A DNA stretch of 12,725 bases. Source: Deltaproteobacteria bacterium UBA6967 (lineage in GTDB: Bacteria > SAR324 > NAC60-12). Positions 7,508-12,725 of the stretch are shown here, in pieces. A model generated the notes under the pieces. It saw only the letters and a program-made list of their open reading frames with translations. It ran no database searches and was not told the DNA's origin. How positions within the stretch are numbered: the first letter of the stretch is position 1; each line of letters opens with the position of its first letter. The stretch is from the NCBI GenBank assembly GCA_002450295.1, contig DJYX01000168.1, positions 1 through 12,725 on the forward strand, in the 5' to 3' direction. Made by a program: the position numbers and the translations under genes.

Positions 7508-7743
7508 AGGCAGATCAGTAATTTCTTAGTCATCACAGCCAGTTGGATCTTGTCAGACCAAGAAATCGGTTGACAGAAGCCAAAAATTCAATAAGTTCCC
7601 CACAGACCAATTCGCTTGTTCGAATCATATCTCAGGATGAGTGGTTGCAGAGAGCGTGATTCCCAATGGACTGTTGAATCATTGCTTATGTCGGGCGTTC
7701 GCATGCCCATAACTTTCGATTCATCTCGAACAGAGGAATGAAC
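7508..7743 (+). promoter_or_regulatory. Upstream region of the sugar-type ABC operon
   Basis: The gap between the two transporter operons is 236 bases. It has a perfect -35 hexamer TTGACA at 7570-7575, but no good -10 box at proper distance (TAAGTT at 7592-7597 is the best I see), so the promoter is tentative. Two inverted repeats share the same geometry, five-base arms around six bases: ATTCG/CGAAT at 7610-7625 and TTCGA/TCGAA at 7715-7730. GGGC/GCCC around eight bases lies at 7693-7708. The last two fall just before the start codon. No terminator with a T-run is visible after the upstream ATPase gene. Confidence 0.4.
7732..7737 (+). promoter_or_regulatory. Ribosome binding site deciding the start of the type 1 binding protein
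   Basis: AGAGGA directly abuts an ATG at 7738, leaving no spacer, but stands six bases before a second in-frame ATG at 7744. Normal spacing therefore favours 7744 as the true start. Confidence 0.65.
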
Positions 7744-8808
7744 ATGACCCAAGAGAATGTTTTTCAGGAATTTGGACGAAAAAGTTTTCGAACTTTAAAA
7801 AATTGCCTGTTAGGGACCACCCTGGCCTGTCTGACTGCTTCCCCCGTTTTGGCCTCCGACACTCGAGTGGCACTGGTGCCTGGTGGACCACATCCATACT
7901 TTGCAGCATGGGAAAAAGCTGGACAGGACGCCAAGCGTGACTTCGGTCTCTCAGGTGCAGACTATCGTGTTCCACAGAAATGGGAGCTCAGCCAACAGAA
8001 TCAGTTGCTGGAAAGCCTGCTGACCCAGGGCTACAACGGGTTCCTGATCTTCCCTGGGGATCCCGTGGGTACGAACTCAATTGCGAGCGAATTGACCGCG
8101 GAAGGAACACCCGTCATTGCCTTGGCTGGTTGTCTGAAGCAACCTACCCCTGCAGTGTTTTGCTTGGGAACAGATACCGGTAATTCAGCGTACCTAGGCA
8201 CCAAGGAGTTGATTAAGACCCTTGGTGGAAAAGGCAAAATCGCTCACTTTACGGGGTTTTTAGTAGATCCCAACACTCAACTGCGAATCGATGCGGTGCA
8301 GAAGGCTGCCAATGAAACCGGTGGAGCGGTGGAAGTCATTCAAGTGATTGCGGATATTGACGCTCCAGAGCCAGCCGAAGAGAAAATCAATGCCTTCCTC
8401 GCGGCACAAGCGGACAAGGTTGATGGGATCGTAACGACTGCCTGGGTTCCTGCGGTCGTGGCTGCCAATTCATTGCGGAAGATTGGAGATAAGCGCATCA
8501 AGATGGTGGGTATTGATCATGATGAGGTTGTACTCAAGGCAATCAAGGACGGCTACGTACACGGCACCATGTTGCAGAACCCATATGGTCAGGGCTACAT
8601 CGGTTCCTTTGCAATGAACAAGCTACGAAGTGGCTGTAAGGTCAACCAGAATGCCCCCTTCAAATCGACAGCATTGACCAATCAGTTTATTGACAGTGGA
8701 ACGGCTTTCGTCGGTCGTGACAAGGTCGATACCTACATCGGGGCGATGGAAGCGGTCACTAAGGACTTGATGGCTTCCTTTGAATCAACCTACCTAGTCT
8801 GTAACTGA
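7744..8808 (+). CDS. Type 1 periplasmic binding protein of a sugar-type (Rbs-like) ABC transporter
   Basis: This is a 354-residue solute-binding protein (356 if the ATG at 7738 were used). A polar N-terminus of about 20 residues with several basic ones precedes a hydrophobic core and PVLA, with probable cleavage after residue 37; a Cys in that core is a poor lipobox, so a soluble periplasmic form is likelier. Features of the RbsB-like fold include VALVPGGPHPYFAAWEKAG (42-60), a QNQLLESLLTQGYNGFLIFP stretch (85-104), VIALAG (124-129), LGTDTGNSAYLGTKEL (141-156) and the late VGIDHDEVVLKAIKDGYVHG (255-274). RbsB has an Asp in the segment after the third strand; here Ala-Gly replaces it, so ribose is unlikely. 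Four cysteines remain in the mature protein (130, 140, 298, 353), possibly two disulfides. It opens the operon with two permeases and an ATPase. Family is clear, ligand unknown. Confidence 0.91.
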   Translation: MTQENVFQEFGRKSFRTLKNCLLGTTLACLTASPVLASDTRVALVPGGPHPYFAAWEKAGQDAKRDFGLSGADYRVPQKWELSQQNQLLESLLTQGYNGFLIFPGDPVGTNSIASELTAEGTPVIALAGCLKQPTPAVFCLGTDTGNSAYLGTKELIKTLGGKGKIAHFTGFLVDPNTQLRIDAVQKAANETGGAVEVIQVIADIDAPEPAEEKINAFLAAQADKVDGIVTTAWVPAVVAANSLRKIGDKRIKMVGIDHDEVVLKAIKDGYVHGTMLQNPYGQGYIGSFAMNKLRSGCKVNQNAPFKSTALTNQFIDSGTAFVGRDKVDTYIGAMEAVTKDLMASFESTYLVCN

Positions 8809-8817
8809 GTTTTCCTT

Positions 8818-8834
8818 GGAGGTGATGAGCCTCC
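8818..8834 (+). repeat. Small hairpin between binding protein and first permease
   Basis: GGAGG and CCTCC form a five-base stem around a seven-base loop, ten bases after the binding protein stop. There is no T-run. Such intercistronic stems often protect upstream mRNA so that the binding protein is made in excess, but this one is short and its role is inference. Confidence 0.3.
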
Positions 8835-8860
8835 TTGGGACTCTCTGAAGAGAATCCTGA

Positions 8861-9883
8861 ATGGCATCAGCGCAAGAATCATCACTCTCAACGAACAGCC
8901 GTGACCGCTCATCAATAAGGAATTTTTTCTTTTCCAATGAGTTTGGTCTGTTGTTCCTGATACTCGTGTTTGCCACGATCTTTGCGCTGCTGACCACTGG
9001 CTTTACCTCTCGCTTCAACCTGTATGCACTGGGTCGCAACATCTCCATTGATGTAGTGATTGGCTTTTCGATGATGGTGGTGATTGTTACAGGAGGGCTG
9101 AATCTCTCCGTAGGCTCAATCGGTGTGTCGGCGGTAATGTTTGGTGGCTGGCTGATTGAAGGGATGGGGAGCAATCTCCCGATTGCTTTGATTCTACTGC
9201 TGTTGGGTGGTGGATTGCTGGGAGCAGTCAACGGAGTAATGGTCGTACGGACAGGGGTTCATAGCTTCATCATCACCTTGGCCACGATGAGTGTTTACTT
9301 TGGCTTGATGATCTGGCTGACGCAGGCAGAAGCTTTCCGTAATCTGCCACCCGAGGTTGCCACCTTTGGCCGTACTAAAATTTATGGCTATCTCTCTCCG
9401 CTGCTGTTGATCAGCTTGGGAGTCGCCATTATGTTGGCTGTCCTCTATCGCTACACCAGCTTGGGCCGTAACATGCTGGCAGCTGGTGCCAATCCGACTG
9501 CTGCTGAACTCTCCGGAGTCAACGTCAAACGCACCTTCATCTTGTGCCACGCCCTTTCTGGTCTGTTGGCCGCGTTGGCAGCCACGATGCTGACCTGTCG
9601 TACTGGGGCGGCGATTCCTTCAATGACAGGGCATATCGGTCAGGACTGGCTATTGCCTGCGTTTCTGGCACCGGTTCTCGGAGGTACCCTGTTGAGTGGA
9701 GGAAAGGTCTCAGTGTTGGGCACCTTTTTCGGAGCTGTCCTAGTCAGCTTACTCACCAACGGTCTATTGTTACTGCAAGTCAGTGAGTTCTGGGTGCAAG
9801 CCGTACTGGGGGCTTTATTACTCAGCGCTGTTCTTCTGGAGAAGCTGCGAAATGTTGTTCTGCTTCAAAACCGCTTCATTTAG
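8861..9883 (+). CDS. Sugar-type ABC transporter permease 1 (RbsC-like)
   Basis: This 340-residue polytopic inner-membrane protein belongs to the BPD_transp_2 family, the RbsC/XylH/AraH type. A polar N-terminal tail of about 27 residues precedes the first helix (28-47). The diagnostic TGGLNLSVGSIGVSAVMFGG (77-96) corresponds to the family's GGIDLSVG motif, with Asn for the usual Asp. SFIITLATMSVYFGL (135-149) and the ATPase-coupling loop YTSLGRNMLAAGANPTAAEL (198-217) follow, then HALSGLLAALAATML (230-244) and PVLGGTLLSGGKVSVLGTFF (271-290). Length is normal. The gene starts 52 bases after the binding protein, with GAAGAGA at 8847-8853 as ribosome site. A second, different permease follows, so the pore is probably a heterodimer, unlike the RbsC homodimer. 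Confidence 0.94.
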   Translation: MASAQESSLSTNSRDRSSIRNFFFSNEFGLLFLILVFATIFALLTTGFTSRFNLYALGRNISIDVVIGFSMMVVIVTGGLNLSVGSIGVSAVMFGGWLIEGMGSNLPIALILLLLGGGLLGAVNGVMVVRTGVHSFIITLATMSVYFGLMIWLTQAEAFRNLPPEVATFGRTKIYGYLSPLLLISLGVAIMLAVLYRYTSLGRNMLAAGANPTAAELSGVNVKRTFILCHALSGLLAALAATMLTCRTGAAIPSMTGHIGQDWLLPAFLAPVLGGTLLSGGKVSVLGTFFGAVLVSLLTNGLLLLQVSEFWVQAVLGALLLSAVLLEKLRNVVLLQNRFI

Positions 9884-9892
9884 GGCATTCTG

Positions 9893-10858
9893 ATGCCACT
9901 CCAAAAACTTCTGAAGGCTGAGTGGTCGGGACTGTTGTTGGTTGTGACCCTGGCTATCATACTGATTGGTTACCTCAAGCCTAGTTTTCTGACTCCCTTC
10001 AACATACAGATTTTGCTCGCTGCGATCTCTGTCAACATGGTGATTGCCTTGGCGCAAATGCTGATTGTGGGGATCGGCCAGATGAACCTCTCGGTGGGTG
10101 CAATCGGCGGACTCGTAGCCATCTCTTTTGCTGGATTGATGGACGTTTTCCAGTTGCCGATTCCACTTGCGGTACTCGTGGGTTTGCTAATTGGCTTGGC
10201 AGCAGGTTTGTTTAATGGAGTGATCATCGCCTTCACTGGTATCTCTGCATTTATCATCACCTTGGCGAGCCTCTCTGTTTTCAAGGGAATCAACCTCGGT
10301 ATTACGGAAGCACAACCATTTTATGGAGTAGCAGAGTCAGTAAAATCTTTTGGAAATAGTAGCTTTATTGGAACTTTACCCCTGTTGATTTTGCCTGCTT
10401 TGCTAGCTCTCATTGGTGTTTGGTTTCTGTTAAACAGGATGCGGTTTGGACGCCATGTTTTGGCGGTTGGTGCAAGTCCAACTGCAGCCGGTCTGGTGGG
10501 GATTTCCGTACGAAACATCGTGATTGGCACCCATGCCTTGTCGGGCCTGCTAGCTGCCGTTGCTGGAATGATGGTCGTAGCTCGGTTACAGATTGGACAA
10601 CCAACGATTGGCGATGATTGGTTGATCCTCTCCTTTGCCGCACCGGTGATTGGCGGGGCTGTGCTAGCTGGGGGGCATGTCAACGTGATTGGCACTCTGT
10701 TGGGCGTAACCACCATCGCCATCATCACCCAAGCTTTAGTCCTTTTTGAAATTGATCCCTTCATCGTACAAATCTTTCTGGGCCTCTTGATCCTTTGGGC
10801 GGTTGGGATCAATCGACTGCGTGATCTGCGCCTCACTCTCTTTTCAAAACCAGCCTGA
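9893..10858 (+). CDS. Sugar-type ABC transporter permease 2 (RbsC-like)
   Basis: This 321-residue membrane protein is of the same family as the preceding gene and diverged from it. It begins almost directly with a hydrophobic helix (about 12-29), lacking the long polar tail of permease 1. MLIVGIGQMNLSVGAIGGLV (56-75) is the counterpart of GGIDLSVG, with GQMN in place of GGID. SAFIITLASLSVFKGINLGI (118-137), FGRHVLAVGASPTAAGLVGI (185-204), HALSGLLAAVAGMM (214-227) and the repeated glycines of PVIGGAVLAGGHVNVIGTLL (251-270) confirm the family. It starts nine bases after the permease 1 stop; AGGG at 9882-9885 overlaps that stop and serves as ribosome site. Its own stop shares a base with the ATPase ATG. 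The two proteins are similar along their length, consistent with an old duplication. Confidence 0.94.
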   Translation: MPLQKLLKAEWSGLLLVVTLAIILIGYLKPSFLTPFNIQILLAAISVNMVIALAQMLIVGIGQMNLSVGAIGGLVAISFAGLMDVFQLPIPLAVLVGLLIGLAAGLFNGVIIAFTGISAFIITLASLSVFKGINLGITEAQPFYGVAESVKSFGNSSFIGTLPLLILPALLALIGVWFLLNRMRFGRHVLAVGASPTAAGLVGISVRNIVIGTHALSGLLAAVAGMMVVARLQIGQPTIGDDWLILSFAAPVIGGAVLAGGHVNVIGTLLGVTTIAIITQALVLFEIDPFIVQIFLGLLILWAVGINRLRDLRLTLFSKPA

Positions 10859-12366
10859 TGTCTCAGCAGATCACCCTGAAAACCTCTGGTATTTCCAAGA
10901 GCTTCCCTGGTGTACAGGCTCTACAGAATGTAGAAATTGAGCTGCATGCTGGTTCAATTCACGCCCTGCTCGGAGAAAATGGAGCAGGCAAGTCCACGCT
11001 GATCAAGATCTTAACGGGTGTGTATCAACCTGATGAAGGGAGTGTAAAACTGCTTGGACAAGCTGTGAGCTTCTCAGATACTAAGGAAGCCCGTCGGCAA
11101 GGAATTGCTGTGGTACACCAGGAGCGTCACTTGATCCCGCGTTTCTCGGTTGGAGAAAATCTCTTTCTTGATCGCTTAGGAGAAAAAGCCTGGAGCTGGG
11201 TGGATTATCCCAAACTGCATGAGGAGGCCAAACCCTGGCTTGCGGCTGTGGGACTGGACCTGGATCCCCAAACTCCAGTAAAACAGCTTTCTGTTGCCAA
11301 GATGCAGCTCGTGGAAATCGCACAGGCGATTTCACAGAAATCACGTGTCCTGCTCATGGATGAGCCGACGGCTTCCTTGACCCCCCATGAGACAGAGAAG
11401 CTCTTCTCCCTATTGCAGAAGCTCAAGGAGGATGGGGTGACAATTGTTTTTGTGAGCCACAAGCTTGAAGAGGTACTGCAAATTTGTGATTACCTGACCG
11501 TTTTGCGAGATGGTCAGAACACTTGTACTAGTCAGCCAATTGCTCAGTACGACCGACAGGATCTGGTCCAACTGATGATTGGGCGAAAGGAACAGATTCC
11601 TGCCTGGCAAACCCGTGAAGTCAATCGACAAAGTCCAAAATTGGAGCTACGTCAAGTCAGTACAGAAGCGGGACATCAAGATCTGAATCTTCAACTGTAT
11701 CTGGGGGAGATTCTTGGATTTTATGGATTGATTGGGGCGGGACGCAGCGAGTTGGCGAAGTCATTGATTGGCTATTTCCGAATGACCAAGGGAGAGTACC
11801 TGCTGGACGGCAAGGCAATTCATGTCTCTGGGGTGTCTGTTGCAAGGGATCGCTACGCGATTGGCTATCTGAGCGAGGATCGAAAGTCAGAGGGTTTGAT
11901 CCTACAGCATGACGTGTTGCAGAATTCAGGCATCACCGTCTGGAGAAAGATCTGCTCCAAGTTGGGTTGGCTCTCCGATCAGCAGGTCACCAACCGAGTC
12001 TCTCCTTCGATTGACAAGCTGGAGGTCAAGACACCTTCGTTGGCACAGATGGTGGGGAATTTGTCCGGAGGCAATCAGCAGAAGATCTCCGTAGCCAAGT
12101 GGTTGGCTGCTCAAGTGGAGATCCTGATTGTTGATGAACCGTCTGTTGGAATCGACATCAAGACCAAGGCCTACCTACATGAGTTGATTCGGGAACTGGC
12201 GGATCAGGGGACTTCTATTCTCTTAATTACCTCCGATATGCCGGAAATCATCACCCTTGCAGACCGTATCATTGTAATGGATGACTTTGCGATCAAGGGA
12301 GACCTACCGAACAACCGAAACTATGAGGAGATGAGCACCGGAATTATGAATTTGATTCATAGTTGA
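10858..12366 (+). CDS. Double ATPase of the sugar-type ABC transporter (RbsA-like)
   Basis: This 502-residue cytoplasmic ATPase has two ABC domains in tandem, as in RbsA, MglA and XylG, and its length is standard. Domain 1 is complete: Walker A GENGAGKST (39-47), Q88, a family-type signature LSVAKMQ (144-150), Walker B VLLMDEP (164-170) and H201. Domain 2 has the family's degenerate Walker A, GLIGAGRSE (290-298, Arg for Lys), a good signature LSGGNQQK (402-409), ILIVDEPSVGID (422-433), and Ser-Asp (459-460) where an H-loop His would be. That asymmetry is normal for this group and is not damage. The start overlaps the permease 2 stop in TGATG without a clear ribosome site, so translational coupling is likely. 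The stop at 12366 ends the operon; no terminator hairpin with a T-run follows. It would serve the permease pair just upstream. Confidence 0.95.
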   Translation: MSQQITLKTSGISKSFPGVQALQNVEIELHAGSIHALLGENGAGKSTLIKILTGVYQPDEGSVKLLGQAVSFSDTKEARRQGIAVVHQERHLIPRFSVGENLFLDRLGEKAWSWVDYPKLHEEAKPWLAAVGLDLDPQTPVKQLSVAKMQLVEIAQAISQKSRVLLMDEPTASLTPHETEKLFSLLQKLKEDGVTIVFVSHKLEEVLQICDYLTVLRDGQNTCTSQPIAQYDRQDLVQLMIGRKEQIPAWQTREVNRQSPKLELRQVSTEAGHQDLNLQLYLGEILGFYGLIGAGRSELAKSLIGYFRMTKGEYLLDGKAIHVSGVSVARDRYAIGYLSEDRKSEGLILQHDVLQNSGITVWRKICSKLGWLSDQQVTNRVSPSIDKLEVKTPSLAQMVGNLSGGNQQKISVAKWLAAQVEILIVDEPSVGIDIKTKAYLHELIRELADQGTSILLITSDMPEIITLADRIIVMDDFAIKGDLPNNRNYEEMSTGIMNLIHS

Positions 12367-12593
12367 AATTTCTGAAGGGCTAGCCGGCATAAAGGATCAT
12401 CGGGTTCTATTTCCTCACCCCGAAATCTTCCTAACAAATTATTTCCTTCCTTCCCATTATTGACTGTCTTGCTTTCTCCTCGATAGCTGCGAGAGAATTC
12501 CATTATTCATCACTACTCAAAATCAAGGTCTCCCCGTTCAGTGAATTTGTAAAAGTTCAGCGCTTCTCCAAGGCCCCAGTAGAAATATAGCTT
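12367..12593 (+). promoter_or_regulatory. Intergenic region before the aldehyde dehydrogenase gene
   Basis: I see no gene in these 227 bases. TTGACT at 12460-12465 resembles a -35 box, but the matching -10 is poor (GATAGC at 12482-12487). Weak inverted repeats are GGCTAGCC near the ATPase stop and CTCG/CGAG around seven bases near 12479-12493. There is no recognisable terminator. Confidence 0.3.
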
Positions 12594-12725
12594 ATGAATT
12601 CCATTACTAAATCCCACTACGACCAGATTCTAGAAAAAGCAACAGCTATTCAGTACAAGTGGAGAGAAATCCCAGCTCCAAGAAGAGGAGAATTGTTGAG
12701 AGTCTTTGGCAATCAATTGCGCGAA
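12594..12725 (+). CDS. Aldehyde dehydrogenase family protein, probably ALDH7-like (partial, N-terminus only)
   Basis: The final 132 bases open at an ATG and encode 44 residues before the window ends. WREIPAPRRGELLRVFGNQL (23-42), preceded by a helix HYDQILEKATAIQYK (8-22), matches the early region of NAD(P)-dependent aldehyde dehydrogenases. The PAPRRGE wording is typical of the ALDH7 group, whose known members oxidise aminoadipate semialdehyde in lysine breakdown. A TAG stands two codons upstream in frame (12588-12590), so the protein cannot start earlier. It therefore lacks the roughly 40-50 residues that usually precede this helix. No clear ribosome site is visible. Catalytic Cys and Glu lie beyond the window, so the subfamily is uncertain. 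It follows the sugar-type importer by 227 bases in the same direction and may or may not be functionally linked. Confidence 0.68.
   Translation, partial: MNSITKSHYDQILEKATAIQYKWREIPAPRRGELLRVFGNQLRE

Noticed and set aside
7570..7597. TTGACA as a strong promoter for the second operon.
   Set aside because: The hexamer is perfect but no acceptable -10 box lies 15-19 bases downstream, so I list it only as part of the region and not as a called promoter.
8825..8848. GGAGGTG followed by ATG and a seven-codon frame between the binding protein and permease 1.
   Set aside because: The spacing from GGAGG to this ATG is too short, the frame ends at once, and the purine run is better explained as one arm of the small hairpin.
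10858..12366. Loss of the Walker A lysine and H-loop histidine in ATPase domain 2 as a sign of a dead gene.
   Set aside because: GAGRSE and a non-His switch residue are normal in the second domain of RbsA-type ATPases; domain 1 is intact.
12367..12400. GGCTAGCC near the ATPase stop as a terminator.
   Set aside because: It is a short palindrome without a loop or T-run, so it does not fit an intrinsic terminator.

Overview
The window reads as bacterial chromosome from a Gram-negative organism. Both binding proteins start with export signals of periplasmic type, the genes are tightly packed, and several neighbouring genes share stop and start bases. The gene families are those common in proteobacteria that scavenge organic nutrients. 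Base composition looks close to even, apart from one very AT-rich gap. A free-living, possibly marine, proteobacterium fits, but nothing here fixes the taxon. I see no rRNA, tRNA, CRISPR, insertion sequence, phage or toxin-antitoxin feature.

Layout, left to right. (1) Positions 1-1038, minus strand: most of an ADP-ribosylglycohydrolase-family gene that runs off the left edge. Its start faces the next operon across a 324-base gap with an AT-rich segment and several short palindromes. (2) Positions 1363-7507, plus strand: a five-gene operon for a peptide/nickel-type (Dpp/Opp) ABC importer with an embedded amidase. The order is DppC-like permease, DppB-like permease, family 5 solute-binding protein, acetamidase/formamidase family hydrolase, and one polypeptide carrying both ATPase domains. 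(3) Positions 7744-12366, plus strand: a four-gene operon for a sugar-type (Rbs-like, CUT2) ABC importer: type 1 periplasmic binding protein, two different RbsC-like permeases, and an RbsA-like double ATPase. (4) Positions 12594-12725, plus strand: the first 44 codons of an aldehyde dehydrogenase gene, probably of the ALDH7 type, cut by the right edge.

How they may work together. The first operon looks like a capture-and-cleave module. An amide-bearing solute is bound in the periplasm, moved in by the DppB/DppC pore with the fused ATPase, and hydrolysed in the cytoplasm to a carboxylate and ammonia or an amine. The second operon is a complete second importer of a different superfamily; its ligand cannot be read from sequence and need not be a sugar. 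No transcription factor gene lies in the window, so control must come from elsewhere or act through the palindromes in the two upstream gaps. I found no wholly new system. The points most worth a second look are the hydrolase inside the importer operon, the altered metal-site motifs of the ADP-ribosylglycohydrolase relative, and the clustered palindromes in the first leader.
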